DNA of 64,000 nucleotides from Sinorhizobium sp. RAC02 (GCF_001713395.1 NZ_CP016452.1:1240001-1304000); one strand, 5' to 3'. Numbered from the stretch's first letter, positions 1 through 9,083 are shown. The notes: a model not told the origin generated them from the sequence alone. Translations and numbers: made by a program.

Positions 1-1064
1 CCGAGCTCAACGAGATTGGCGTGGAGTTCGCGGTAAGCCTTGCCGTCAAAGGCGGTGAACTGCTCGATCAGCGTTTCGGGCCGCGCGTCGGCAAGCGAAA
101 TGCCGACCCCGCGCTGAAGGGCAAGCCGCGCGGTTTCCGTGCCCGCAAGAACGATTGGCAGGGCGCCATGCCGGCAGCCTTCATAGAGCCGGTTGGGCAG
201 GAGCCAGGCGGAATTCTGGCCTTCCTCGAAGAAATCGATCGCCCAGGAGAAATCCACCCCCGCATAGATCGCGGCAAGATCCTCCGGGTTGCGGTAAGGC
301 CCCTCGAAGCGGATGAAGGGTTCGCGTGCGACCAGGCCATCGAAATCCTCGAACTCGGAGCGCGCCGGCCGGCCGCGCAACAGGACCTCGAAGCGCCCGT
401 CCATGCGCCGGGTGAAATCCGACAGCAGTGCCAGGGATTTGCTGCAGCGGATCGCCCCGAACCAGCCGATACGCCAGGGCTCGTTCTCCGGCTTCGTCCG
501 CGCCGGCAGTTCGTCCACGCTGCCATCCAGCTCCAGGACCTGGTTCTCCAGCAGATGCAGAGGTGCGCGAATGCCGGAGAGTGGCTTGAAGTAGTGTTCG
601 ACAAAGGCTGGCGAACTGGTGACGAGCAGGCTGGCGTTTCGGCCGAAACGGCTTTCCGCCGCGCGCAATGCACGGCCAACCAGATCCTTGCGCAGAAGCA
701 GGCGGTGGACGTCGAGGCATTCGTAGACGATCGGAACCGCGCCGCCGAAATATGCCGCCGCCTTGTTGGCAAGCACCAGCATTTCGAGATTGCGAGCAAT
801 GATGACGTCGGGTCGAGCGACAGTGTGCAGCCGGCTCCCGAGTGTCGCCGTCGCGCCAATCACTGCCAGAAGGCGTCGAGCAAAGCGGGCGTCCTCGGTT
901 GCGCCAAGCTCCAGCGGGACGATGCCCTCGATATCGGCAAGCCGGTTTTCGCCGCGCCGGAAACCGGCAAGCTTGATTTCGGCACCACCGGCGCGCAGCA
1001 TCATCACCCGCCGGCGCACGGCCGGATCGGATAGGTCATGGACGAGATACAGGACACGGAGCAT
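1..1064 (-). CDS. exoL: Succinoglycan glucosyltransferase ExoL, partial (C-terminus outside window)
   Basis: An uninterrupted minus-strand frame runs from an ATG at 1064 to the left edge without a stop, giving about 354 residues; the C-terminus is cut off. The start reads MLRVLYLVHDLSDPAVRRRV and the protein has the look of a GT-B retaining-type glycosyltransferase, with a late GAIRCSKSL segment and an E-x7-E-like region (FFEEGQNSAWLLPNRLYEG). The ExoL call rests on position: it follows exoH and exoK by a 19-nt gap, as in the Sinorhizobium exo cluster, where ExoL adds a beta-1,4-linked glucose to the lipid-linked repeat unit in the cytoplasm. Family is clear; the exact linkage is inferred from synteny. 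Confidence 0.82.
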   Translation of the reverse strand, partial: MLRVLYLVHDLSDPAVRRRVMMLRAGGAEIKLAGFRRGENRLADIEGIVPLELGATEDARFARRLLAVIGATATLGSRLHTVARPDVIIARNLEMLVLANKAAAYFGGAVPIVYECLDVHRLLLRKDLVGRALRAAESRFGRNASLLVTSSPAFVEHYFKPLSGIRAPLHLLENQVLELDGSVDELPARTKPENEPWRIGWFGAIRCSKSLALLSDFTRRMDGRFEVLLRGRPARSEFEDFDGLVAREPFIRFEGPYRNPEDLAAIYAGVDFSWAIDFFEEGQNSAWLLPNRLYEGCRHGALPIVLAGTETARLALQRGVGISLADARPETLIEQFTAFDGKAYRELHANLVEL

Positions 1065-1083
1065 CAGGCAGATCCGATCGGGT

Positions 1084-1869
1084 TCAATTCATGAGGCAGG
1101 CGACGGAGCCGTCGAACTGGCAGGCTTCGCCTTCGGCGGTGAATGCAATGCGCTCGACCTCAAGCTTTGTCGGCCCGGCAAAGGCGAAGCGTCCCATCCA
1201 GTCGGACAGCGTGTCGGTGCCCCAGAGCGAGAGGAAAATCTTCTGGGCGTTGGTGGGGAGTTTTTGCGGATCCGTCACCTCGTGCACCAGCGCGCCATTG
1301 AGGTAGTAGCGAAGGCGATCCTTTTCCCAGACGAAGGCATAGTCGTTGAACCCGCTGTCGGCACCGCCAGGCACGTCGACCAGCTTTTCATTGCCGCCCT
1401 TGGCCGCGATGTACTGGTTGACCTGGACGCGTGACGTATCCTTGCCGAGAACCTCGAAATCGATCTCGTCATGCGGTTTCTTGTCGGTAGGGCCGATATA
1501 GGTGAAGAAGGCCGAGTTGAGCCCGGAGCCAGTGGCCGACTTCATGCGCACCTCATAGGTGCCGTAGCCGTAGCGCTGGCGCGTCTGCACCTCACCGCAG
1601 ACGTATTGGCGCTCACCGCCTGACGCGGCATCGAAGGAGAGTTCCAGCTTGCCGTCACGCACCGCGACCTGCTTGGCCGACCAGGTGCAGTTCTGGTGGG
1701 CGCCGTTGTTCCAGCCGTCGGAGACGTACCAGAGCTTCTTGTCGAGCTGGTCGAACTCTTCGACGAAGGAGGTGCCGTCTGCATCCTCCTGAGCGGCGAG
1801 GGGACTGACTGTGGCCATCACGGCAAGAATTGCTGTGGTCCACAGGATCGTTTTCGAGGGAGACGTCAT
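1084..1869 (-). CDS. exoK: Endo-beta-1,3-1,4-glycanase ExoK (GH16), succinoglycan depolymerase
   Basis: This 261-residue secreted glycosidase trims nascent succinoglycan to lower-mass chains in the periplasm or outside the cell. A signal peptide covers about residues 1-26 (cleavage near PLAAQ). The GH16 catalytic motif is visible as HDEIDFEVLG, with E135, D137 and E139 in the E-x-D-x-E pattern, and the fold markers WYVSDGWNNG and YGYGTYEVRMK precede it. The open frame extends far upstream, but the ATG at 1869 is preceded by AAAGGAGGTGA, an almost ideal ribosome binding site that includes the exoH stop codon, so the short form is right and translation is probably coupled to exoH. Confidence 0.95.
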   Translation of the reverse strand: MTSPSKTILWTTAILAVMATVSPLAAQEDADGTSFVEEFDQLDKKLWYVSDGWNNGAHQNCTWSAKQVAVRDGKLELSFDAASGGERQYVCGEVQTRQRYGYGTYEVRMKSATGSGLNSAFFTYIGPTDKKPHDEIDFEVLGKDTSRVQVNQYIAAKGGNEKLVDVPGGADSGFNDYAFVWEKDRLRYYLNGALVHEVTDPQKLPTNAQKIFLSLWGTDTLSDWMGRFAFAGPTKLEVERIAFTAEGEACQFDGSVACLMN

Positions 1870-1874
1870 TGTCG

Positions 1875-3017
1875 TCACCTCCTTTGAGCGAGGGTGTCTG
1901 AGGGCTTCATCGGCGCATGTTGGGATCGTTCGGCCGATTGCCGTTTCTGGCCGCCGATGCGGCGACCGGTGAGGATGGCGTGCAGCGAGGGCAGAAAGCG
2001 CCGTGCCGCCGCATGCGTCGAAACGAGGATGGCGAGCGCCAGCACGGGGCTTGCCGCGTAAAACAGCGGATAATCGGGAATGCCGAGGCGGTTCCACACC
2101 ATCCAGAACAGGATGAGCAGCGGATAGTGGGCACAGAAGATCCAGAAGCTGAGCCCGCCGAGCCGCGACAGGGCCTGACCCGTGCTGGTTCGAATGAGCA
2201 GCGCCGACAGCGCCCAGGCGCCGAAGATGCCGGCGATCGCCGCGAGACTGCGCGCCGCATCGAGCCAGACCGGGAACTCCGGGCCATAGGCATAGAGCGC
2301 CAGCGACAACAGGACGGCCATGGTGAGCACGGCCAACACGACAGGGGCTGCAAACCGATCCAGGCGCTTGATGTCGACGCGGTGCAGGGCGGCGCAGACG
2401 CCGAAACTGAAACCGAACAGGATTGCCTTCTTGAGGAAGATGCCGTTCGGTACCGGCAACACCGCATAGGCGAGCATCAGGGCGAGCACCGTGCGCGGGT
2501 AGCGCAGCAAGGCGAGAGCGATAAGCGGCGACAGCAGCAGGCAAAGCAGCAGGTCGCGCAGGAAATAGAGCGGGATGTTGATAGGCCAGGTTTCGATGGC
2601 GAGCGTGAGGTTCATCAGATCACGCGGCGAGGCGTTGACGACATCGGGCAGGTAGCCGAAACCGATGCCCTGCGACTGGACCGCATAGACGAGGACAAGG
2701 AAGGCCGTGTTCCACAACAGGAACGGCAGAAGGATCGTCGAGGCCTTCGTGCGCAGTGTCTTGGCGTAATCGAACGCCCCCCAGCCGCGCTGGAACAGCA
2801 GATAACCGGAAATGGCGCTAAGGCACGGCACGCCGATCCGGAAGAGGCTGTCGGCCAGGAACACGCGCATCCAGTCGAGCCCGCCGAACTGGCCGAGATA
2901 TGGGCTGGTCGCCGGGTCATAGGGAACGTGCACGAAGATGATCCCGGAGATCAGCACGATGCGCATCACATTGATGCGCGCTGAAACGGTCGCGTCGATA
3001 TCCACGGTGTGGGTCAC
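1875..3017 (-). CDS. exoH: Succinyltransferase ExoH, acyltransferase-3 membrane family
   Basis: ExoH adds succinyl groups to succinoglycan subunits in the inner membrane. The 380-residue product is a multi-span protein with the acyltransferase-3 N-terminal pattern: a conserved His (H30 in FVHVPYD) followed by an ISGYLLF segment. Length matches the rhizobial protein (about 370). The start is uncertain: the GTG at 3017 has its purine run directly against it, whereas the in-frame GTG at 3005 sits about ten bases after AGAGGGG and may be the real start. It lies five bases upstream of exoK. Upstream is a 353-bp spacer where exoI would be expected from S. meliloti. Confidence 0.93.
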   Translation of the reverse strand: MTHTVDIDATVSARINVMRIVLISGIIFVHVPYDPATSPYLGQFGGLDWMRVFLADSLFRIGVPCLSAISGYLLFQRGWGAFDYAKTLRTKASTILLPFLLWNTAFLVLVYAVQSQGIGFGYLPDVVNASPRDLMNLTLAIETWPINIPLYFLRDLLLCLLLSPLIALALLRYPRTVLALMLAYAVLPVPNGIFLKKAILFGFSFGVCAALHRVDIKRLDRFAAPVVLAVLTMAVLLSLALYAYGPEFPVWLDAARSLAAIAGIFGAWALSALLIRTSTGQALSRLGGLSFWIFCAHYPLLILFWMVWNRLGIPDYPLFYAASPVLALAILVSTHAAARRFLPSLHAILTGRRIGGQKRQSAERSQHAPMKPSDTLAQRR

Positions 3018-3370
3018 CCCTCTGGTGGACCGTTCCCCCCGGACGGTCGTTCAAACAAGAGCAGACTCGAGCCTACGAAGAGCAGTGTGGGTGATGGGAC
3101 GGCAGAAAATATGGCGGTGCAGCAAATTTTCGTGATCGCTTGGTTGCATTGCAGCATGGTCGGCCATGCCGATGGTCGCTGAAAATAGTCCGGCGGGGGC
3201 TGATGCAGGACAAACGAGCGCTAGGGCAGCAATACTTTGCAGATTATGCGAATATACTGATTTACCCGCAATTTATGGCTGCATACGGCCCTAACTTTTT
3301 TTCGCTCTGCTTAACCGTTCCGGCCGAACAAGACGGCAAATGAGGCGGAACGATACCGAATTGGGGCAGC
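3018..3370. promoter_or_regulatory. exoT-exoH intergenic spacer, probable exoH promoter; no exoI
   Basis: A 353-bp stretch with lower GC than the flanking genes, between the end of exoT and the start of exoH, both minus strand. It should hold the end of the exoT transcript and the promoter of exoHKL. Short open frames (for example 3140..3343 plus) lack a ribosome binding site and coding-type composition. No nuclease-like exoI can be read on either strand. Confidence 0.5.
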
Positions 3371-4849
3371 TTACGGCAGGCTTGCCGCGGTTTGTGGCTT
3401 GGGGCGGCGAACAAGGGCGATCAATTTTCGCAGCAGCGGGCGTTCGGTCAACACCACCAAAGCCGTATAGATCACACCGCCAAGCAGAATGCCGAGGCCG
3501 ACCTGCAGAACCGTGTGAACGTGGAGTGCCAGATAGTGGTCCAGTGCGTAACGGACCACGATCGCCATCAGCGCGGCCGTGAGCATCGGCCTGATCGACG
3601 GGTAGAAGCCGGAGAGGAACGGCGTGCCATCGGCGCGGAACACCACCCAGGAATAGCCGACGAGAACCAGCGCATTGACGATGCAGAGCGCCACCATCGC
3701 CTCGACCAGCGTGCCGTTGTAGGCGCCATAGGCGACCGCGGCGGTTGTGACGACGGCGCGGCCGACCGCCCACCAGAACAGCGCGCCGCCATGGCCGGAG
3801 CCCTTGAGGTAGGGGATGAACGTGCTGCACGGCGTCAGCAAGCCCTTGGAAAGCGCGAGCAGCCCGAGCACCGGCCACGCCGCGGCCCATTGCGCGCCGA
3901 AGAGCAGCAGCATGGAGGGCTTTGCCAGCGCCCAGAGGCCGAACATCATGGGCGCGAGCAGCAGCGTCGTCACCTGTGTGCTCAGCATCAGCGCCTGCGA
4001 CCGGCGCTCCCGGTCATGCATCATGGCGCTGAAGGCTGGGAAAAGCACGCCCATGACGGCCGACAGCACCACCTGGTTGGGAATGCTGGAAAAGCGGTTG
4101 GCGGCGGAATAGGCGCCGGCATCCGCAAGGCCAAGGAAACGCGATATGACGACCATCGGTGACTGGAAGGTGATGAAATTGGCGATTTCCGAGCCCATCA
4201 GACCGAGGCTGTAGCGCGTGAGCCTAGCGACCTCGCGCGGGCGGAAACGCAGGCTCGGCAGATAGCGGGAGACGAAGAAGAGGCCCGCAAGCCGGATGAC
4301 GCCTGACACGAAGAGCTGCGTCACCAGCGCCCAGACGCCGAAGCCGGCAAGCGCCATGATGACCGCCGCGATGGCCGCGACCGATTCGGAGATCATGCTC
4401 CACAGCGCATCCTTGCTGAACTGCATGCGCCGCGCGACGAGCGCATAGGCGACGTCGCCCGCGAGCTGCAAGGGAATGAGCAGGCACATGAGATGCAGCA
4501 GATAGGCCGCATCGGCCGCGCCGAACCACTCGGCGAGCGGCTCCGCCCAGATGTAGAGCCCTGCCGCCATCAGGCAGGCGAGCACCAGATTGGCCCAGAA
4601 AACCGAGTGGATCGTCTCCTCGTCTTCCTTCGGTTCGAGGATGAGGGCGGAGGCAAGACCGGCCCCGCCGATCATCGCCAGGAACTGCACGACGGCCAGC
4701 GCCACGGCCACCGCGCCGAACTCTTCCGGCGTCAGCAACCTTGCCAGAATGGGCACCGTGACAAATTTAAGCCCGAATGTGCTTGTCTTGGATAGGACGC
4801 TCCAGCCGACGTTTCGTGTCACCGACGTCGCGTTCACTTGCTGGGACAT
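3371..4849 (-). CDS. exoT: Succinoglycan flippase-type transporter ExoT (Wzx/MATE-like)
   Basis: A 492-residue polytopic protein with about 12-14 hydrophobic segments, of the polysaccharide exporter (PST, Wzx-like) family that flips lipid-linked repeat units across the inner membrane. The N-terminus (NVGWSVLSKTSTFG and LLTPEEFGAVAVALAV) is typical of this family. The length is close to S. meliloti ExoT. The start at 4849 has AGGAA about seven bases upstream. It is divergent from exoW across 121 bp, so the two share a promoter region. Confidence 0.93.
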   Translation of the reverse strand: MSQQVNATSVTRNVGWSVLSKTSTFGLKFVTVPILARLLTPEEFGAVAVALAVVQFLAMIGGAGLASALILEPKEDEETIHSVFWANLVLACLMAAGLYIWAEPLAEWFGAADAAYLLHLMCLLIPLQLAGDVAYALVARRMQFSKDALWSMISESVAAIAAVIMALAGFGVWALVTQLFVSGVIRLAGLFFVSRYLPSLRFRPREVARLTRYSLGLMGSEIANFITFQSPMVVISRFLGLADAGAYSAANRFSSIPNQVVLSAVMGVLFPAFSAMMHDRERRSQALMLSTQVTTLLLAPMMFGLWALAKPSMLLLFGAQWAAAWPVLGLLALSKGLLTPCSTFIPYLKGSGHGGALFWWAVGRAVVTTAAVAYGAYNGTLVEAMVALCIVNALVLVGYSWVVFRADGTPFLSGFYPSIRPMLTAALMAIVVRYALDHYLALHVHTVLQVGLGILLGGVIYTALVVLTERPLLRKLIALVRRPKPQTAASLP

Positions 4850-4970
4850 GGCGGATTCCTATCGAAAAAGGAGCCTCGACGACGACGAAAAGCCTGCGCC
4901 GGAAACGGCCGCGCCCCGGTGGGAGGAGACCATGCGAAACTCTTTCTAGAGAAACCACAGGGACGAAAAG

Positions 4971-5930
4971 ATGGCGAAGCTGACAGTTATCATCCCCTTC
5001 TATCAGAAGGAGCCGGGCATCCTGACGCGTGCACTCGCATCGGTGTTTGCCCAAAGTTTCAACGACTTCGACGTCATTGTCGTCGACGATGAATCGCCGT
5101 ATCCGGCCGATGGCGACATCGTGACTTTTTCGGAATCGGAGCGCGCGCGGTTGCGCATCATCCGCCAGGAGAATGCCGGGCCGGGTGGCGCGCGCAACAC
5201 CGGGCTCGATCACGTGCCGGCTGATTCGGCCTTCGTCGCCTTCCTTGATTCGGACGACGCGTGGGCGCCCGATCACCTCGCCGTCGCCCATGCGGCGATG
5301 ACGGCGTTCGAGGCCGACTGCTACTTCGCCTCAATTACCGGCGGCGATGCCTTCTACTATCACTTCGGCGTCGCCGACCTCGAAAAGACCGAAACGGTCG
5401 AGCGGTTGAGCGACGATCCGCTGCTCATCGAGATACCCGGGCTGACGCAGGTCATGCTCAAGAACTGGAGCTTTCTCCACCTCTCCTCGATGGTGATCAG
5501 TCGGCCTTTGTTCGAAAAGGTGCGTTTCGACGCGGCCCTCCGGCTTGCCGCGGAGGATGTGCTGTTCTTCTGCGATTGCGTGCTCGCCGCCCGTCGCGTG
5601 GTGCTGAGCGGTGAAGCCGGCGCGGTGCGCGGCGAGGGCCTCAACATCTTCCACGGCGTCGATAACGATTCGCCGCAATTCCTGCACCAGCAGTTCAATA
5701 CCTGGGTGGCGCTCGATCGGCTGGAATCACGGTTTGCCGGCCGGCCGGTGGAGGCCGCATCGCTGCGCTCCTATAAACAGACGGCGCGGCGCCAGGCGCT
5801 GTGGAGCCAGGCGCGGCTGGTCAAGCGCCGCAAGCTTCCCCAGTTCGACATGCTGGCGCGCTGGGCGATGCGCGACCCGCGCATCATCACCAGCGCTTTC
5901 GGGCTCGCCGTCGGCAAATTCTCCCGTTGA
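4971..5930 (+). CDS. exoW: Succinoglycan glucosyltransferase ExoW (GT2)
   Basis: A 319-residue family-2 glycosyltransferase with a GT-A fold: it opens with LTVIIPFYQKEPGI, has VVDDESPYP as the first acidic nucleotide-binding pair, NAGPGGARNTGLD, and FLDSDDAWAP as the metal-binding DxD. ExoW in Sinorhizobium adds a late beta-1,3-linked glucose of the side chain. The linkage here is inferred from synteny and length. It heads a two-gene unit with exoV, 60 bp downstream. Confidence 0.93.
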   Translation: MAKLTVIIPFYQKEPGILTRALASVFAQSFNDFDVIVVDDESPYPADGDIVTFSESERARLRIIRQENAGPGGARNTGLDHVPADSAFVAFLDSDDAWAPDHLAVAHAAMTAFEADCYFASITGGDAFYYHFGVADLEKTETVERLSDDPLLIEIPGLTQVMLKNWSFLHLSSMVISRPLFEKVRFDAALRLAAEDVLFFCDCVLAARRVVLSGEAGAVRGEGLNIFHGVDNDSPQFLHQQFNTWVALDRLESRFAGRPVEAASLRSYKQTARRQALWSQARLVKRRKLPQFDMLARWAMRDPRIITSAFGLAVGKFSR

Positions 5931-5990
5931 CCCAGCGGCGGGCCACTGGCGGCCCGTCCTTTCGAGAAACGCCATTGCAAGGAGTGGGAC

Positions 5991-6941
5991 ATGAAGCCCT
6001 ATTACTGGGAATCGGAACATGGCAATTTCGGTGACGACCTCAATCTCTGGCTCTGGGACTTCCTGCTGCCCGGCTTCCGGGAGGTGCATCCGGATGTGCT
6101 TCTGGTCGGCGTCGGCACGGTCCTGAACCGGGCGCTGCTGCCGGAAGAAGGGCGCAAGCTCGTCCTCGGCAGTGGTTTCGGCTACGGAAACCTACCGGAC
6201 ACGCGCGACAGAAACCTTTGGGATATTCGCTGCGTTCGCGGTCCGTTGACGGCGGAAAAGGTGGGCGTACCGGCGGATCTGGGCGTCATCGATCCGGCGG
6301 TTCTCGTCGCCGACATGCCGGAATTCGCAAATCTGCCGAAGCGCTACAAGCAGTCTTTCGTTCCTCATTGGGAATCAGCGGTGGCCGGGCTTTGGCCGGT
6401 CATCTGCGCCATGGCCGGCCTGCACTACATCGATCCGCGTGGCGAGGCGAAAGACGTGATCCGCCAGATCGCGCAGTCGGAGTTGATCGTCGCCGAATCC
6501 ATGCACGGCGCCATCCTTGCCGATGCCTTTCGCGTGCCGTGGGTGGCGGTCAGCACATCCGACAGCATCAACAGCTTCAAATGGCGCGACTGGGCGTCGA
6601 CGGTCGGCGTCGAGCACAAACCAAGGCGCATCCCGATCTCGACGCGAGCGGAAGCGATCATCAAGGGGGCGCGCTTCTGGGGTGTCGACTATGACAGGCA
6701 AGGGGCGGCAGCCGTTGCCGTGGAGCCTGACAAGGTCGAGGAGGGCGACGTTGTCGTCGCGCAGGCGGCGCACAAGCCGGGTTTGCGCCTAGCGGCCAAG
6801 CAGGTGCTGGCGGCACCCTCGACTTTGGCTCTCTGGCAGGCAAGCCGGACAGCCCCCCAGCTCAGCACCGATGCGCGCCTGTCCGAGCGCAAGGCACGGC
6901 TTTATGAGGTGCTGGAGAGCGTGCGCCGCGACTATCTCTAG
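5991..6941 (+). CDS. exoV: Pyruvyltransferase ExoV
   Basis: A 316-residue member of the polysaccharide pyruvyl transferase family, which puts a 4,6-pyruvate ketal on the terminal side-chain glucose of succinoglycan using phosphoenolpyruvate. It starts MKPYYWESEHGNFGDDLN, the usual family opening with the GNFGDDL nucleotide/PEP site motif, and carries VAESMHGAILADAFRVPW, the conserved SxHG segment. AAGGAG precedes the ATG. Its stop overlaps the exoU stop by four bases on the opposite strand, so the exoWV and exoU transcripts converge here. Confidence 0.93.
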   Translation: MKPYYWESEHGNFGDDLNLWLWDFLLPGFREVHPDVLLVGVGTVLNRALLPEEGRKLVLGSGFGYGNLPDTRDRNLWDIRCVRGPLTAEKVGVPADLGVIDPAVLVADMPEFANLPKRYKQSFVPHWESAVAGLWPVICAMAGLHYIDPRGEAKDVIRQIAQSELIVAESMHGAILADAFRVPWVAVSTSDSINSFKWRDWASTVGVEHKPRRIPISTRAEAIIKGARFWGVDYDRQGAAAVAVEPDKVEEGDVVVAQAAHKPGLRLAAKQVLAAPSTLALWQASRTAPQLSTDARLSERKARLYEVLESVRRDYL

Positions 6942-7939
6942 TCGCGACGTGCTGCCGAGTTTGCGGGCAGAAGGTAGCGCAGCCCGCGGTCTTGCGGTGC
7001 AGGCGGTTGTGGCCGGCGGCGTGCGGCATCGACCTTGTCGCGCAGGATGCCGCCGGCAATCGCCGGCACGGCAGCGGGGTTCGCAAAGGCATAGGCCAGC
7101 GCAGCACCGGCTCCGCGTTCCCGCCGGCTGTCGAGGAAATGGCGCAATGCATGCCGGTCGCCGATCTGCCGGCAGTGCCGGCGCATGACGCCGACGGCGT
7201 CCGGGGGCACGTCGCCCGTCGCAAGGATGGCGCGTTCCGCGTCGCGAAGTGCTTCAAGGTCCTTCGTGCGGTGCTGTCCGCTGAGCGAATTGGCACGCAC
7301 CACGGCACCATAGCCGCAGCTCTCGATAACGGTGTACCGCGCACCCTTCAGGAGGGCGCGCACATAGAGTTCGTAATCCTCGCCTAGACGCATGTCCTCG
7401 CGATAGCGCAGTTCGTGCGCATCGAGAAACGCCCGTCGCATCACCGGCTTGAGAAAGCCCAGCTCGCCGCGCGGCGCGCCGCGGCGGGAGATGTTGCCGA
7501 GAATGAAGGACTTGAGGTCGAGCTGGCGCGGGCGAGGGGCGAAGCGCGCCGGCTGCTGGGCGAGGTCGGGCGTCTCCATGAAGGCGATGTTGTCGGCGAT
7601 GAAGTCCCAGTCCGTGCAGGCGAGAAGTTGGCGAAAGCGGCCGGGAAAGAAGAAGTCGTCGGCGTCGAGGATGCTGATCAACGGCGCGCGGGAGATGGCG
7701 ATGGCGTGATTGCGGGCCGCAGACGGTCCCCGGTTTACCCGAAACCGGATGATCTCGAGCCGCCCGCTTCCATCGTCAGCCTCGGCCGCCGCCGCCATGG
7801 TGCGGTCGTCCGATCCGTCATCCACAACCACGACCTCCGCCACTTCCGGCTCTGCCAGAGCCGAGCGCACAGCGCGCCCGATGGTCTCCTGCGCATTCTT
7901 CGCGGCAATGATAACGCAGACCTTTTCCTGCTGGGTCAC
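6938..7939 (-). CDS. exoU: Succinoglycan glucosyltransferase ExoU (GT2)
   Basis: A 333-residue GT-A glycosyltransferase with CVIIAAKNAQETI at the start, VVVDDGSDDRT, NRGPSAARNHA and the metal-binding DADDFFFPGRF. ExoU of Sinorhizobium adds a beta-1,6-linked glucose to the side chain; this assignment follows from gene position between exoV and exoX. The start codon is GTG at 7939 with AGGA upstream. It is followed upstream by exoX on the same strand across a 110-bp gap. Confidence 0.9.
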   Translation of the reverse strand: MTQQEKVCVIIAAKNAQETIGRAVRSALAEPEVAEVVVVDDGSDDRTMAAAAEADDGSGRLEIIRFRVNRGPSAARNHAIAISRAPLISILDADDFFFPGRFRQLLACTDWDFIADNIAFMETPDLAQQPARFAPRPRQLDLKSFILGNISRRGAPRGELGFLKPVMRRAFLDAHELRYREDMRLGEDYELYVRALLKGARYTVIESCGYGAVVRANSLSGQHRTKDLEALRDAERAILATGDVPPDAVGVMRRHCRQIGDRHALRHFLDSRRERGAGAALAYAFANPAAVPAIAGGILRDKVDAARRRPQPPAPQDRGLRYLLPANSAARRD

Positions 7940-8049
7940 GATCCATTCCTCTCTCGCATTGAACTGTCGAGGCGCAGGGCAAGCCTACGCTGCAACGCAG
8001 CATGAAAGGCAAAGGGGGCACAAAAACGGCCCGCCGCAAATTGTGCGGA

Positions 8050-8373
8050 TCAGAACTTGGAGTGGCCGGGCTCGTTGATCGACACGGGCACCTTCGGCTT
8101 GGCGGCGTCGAGTTCCTGTTTGCCGCGCAGGCCCTGGTCCGTTTCGGCCTTGCGCTGCTTGGCCGTCCGCCAGACCAGGAAGAGCGTCATCAGGAAATAA
8201 CCGACCTGTATGAGAACGGCGCAGATCAGCGTCTGAATCGCCGTCGTCGTGATCGAGCCCGTCGCGAAATAGGTCACGATGGCGAAAGCGACGAGCGCAA
8301 CCACCATGCTCAGGAAAAAACGCGGCGCGTAGGCCGTGCTGTCCCGCCATTTCGTTTCCGGTGCACGTTTCAT
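8050..8373 (-). CDS. exoX: Exopolysaccharide production repressor ExoX/SyrA family
   Basis: A 107-residue inner-membrane protein with two transmembrane segments (about residues 18-38 and 44-66) separated by a short SITTTAIQT turn and followed by a charged cytoplasmic tail. The segment YAPRFFLSMVVALVAFAIVT followed by QTLICAVLIQVGYF matches the ExoX/SyrA small-protein family as I know it. In Sinorhizobium and Rhizobium the family lowers succinoglycan output, probably by acting on ExoY rather than on transcription. GGAGAAGG precedes the ATG at 8373. The position between exoU and the divergent exoY is the classical one. The tail is slightly longer than that of the S. meliloti protein. Confidence 0.87.
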   Translation of the reverse strand: MKRAPETKWRDSTAYAPRFFLSMVVALVAFAIVTYFATGSITTTAIQTLICAVLIQVGYFLMTLFLVWRTAKQRKAETDQGLRGKQELDAAKPKVPVSINEPGHSKF

Positions 8374-8701
8374 CGGTGGTTCCGCCTTCTCCTCTGAGGC
8401 TCGGTCGAACTATAGGGGCCAGTTGCCGCCTTCGCAATCACTGGTGTTAACCAGTCCGCGGCAGGGCCAGTTCCAATTCTCCCCGATTTGTCTTGTGGTT
8501 CCGTTAAGGCAGATTCGGCCCGTTGCGGAACGCACGCCTTCTTGCTGCCCAGATTCCGACATGATTTTTGCGCGCTGGACGCTGGCTACGCCGATGGCGC
8601 GAGTTTGTCGATGAGGGGCGCACCCGATGGGTTGCGCGCTCCTCGGTGCGCGATCAACTTTTGTTACAAAGCCAGCGACATGTCGCGGAAAAATGTGCGC
8701 C

Positions 8702-8732
8702 GCAATATAATATTGCATCGCAAAAATTTGCG
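8702..8732. promoter_or_regulatory. Two adjacent AT-rich palindromes, probable operators
   Basis: GCAATATAATATTGC (8702-8716) is a perfect 7+7 palindrome around one base. Two bases later CGCAAAAATTTGCG (8719-8732) is a perfect 6+6 palindrome around AA. Tandem dyads of this size in a regulatory spacer are typical of transcription factor sites. The binding protein is unknown. Confidence 0.5.
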
Positions 8733-8865
8733 CCTTTGTGGTGTATACAAGTTGCCGAATGTGAAGCCGATATGTGAAGTTTCTTACTTTTCGTGTTTTA
8801 CTGGGCGGAGTGCGCGCGTCAAAAGAATTGATACGAAGCTTAAACCCCTTGAAATGAGCCATTTG

Positions 8866-8895
8866 TTCTCAGTTTATGCTTTGCCTGTCTGAGAA
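8866..8895. promoter_or_regulatory. Inverted repeat upstream of exoY
   Basis: TTCTCAG at 8866-8872 is repeated inverted as CTGAGAA at 8889-8895, with 16 bases between. It lies about 190 bp before the exoY start. It may be an operator; the spacer is too long for a good hairpin. Confidence 0.35.
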
Positions 8896-9083
8896 TGATG
8901 AGTGGCCTCCTTTAGTTTAACCTTTAAATTAGGATATCAAGATCCTCTTAAATACGCTCTGCCTGTTTTTTAATCGACAGATAACGCTTCAAAAAACAAA
9001 CTGTGACCATACACTCCGCATTGGATGTCTGAACACGTCCGGGGGGACCCGACCAAATCGCAAATTGAAATGGAGCCATCTCT

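Larger units (their letters stand above)
8374..9083. promoter_or_regulatory. Long AT-rich exoX-exoY divergent regulatory region
   Basis: A 710-bp spacer between divergent exoX and exoY. The half from about 8650 to 9000 is clearly AT-rich against its surroundings and holds several palindromes (listed separately). Open frames of 134 and 150 residues (8488..8892 plus, 8410..8862 minus) lack good ribosome binding sites and protein-like composition and overlap each other, so I do not call them. In S. meliloti the equivalent region carries multiple exoY start sites and binds regulators such as MucR; that role here is inferred. Confidence 0.65.

Noticed and set aside
3140..3343. A 67-codon frame in the exoT-exoH spacer as possible exoI
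   Set aside because: It is on the opposite strand from exoT and exoH, too short, without nuclease motifs and without a ribosome binding site.
8410..8892. Two overlapping open frames of 134 and 150 codons in the exoX-exoY spacer
   Set aside because: They overlap each other on opposite strands, lack good ribosome binding sites, and cover palindromic AT-rich DNA.
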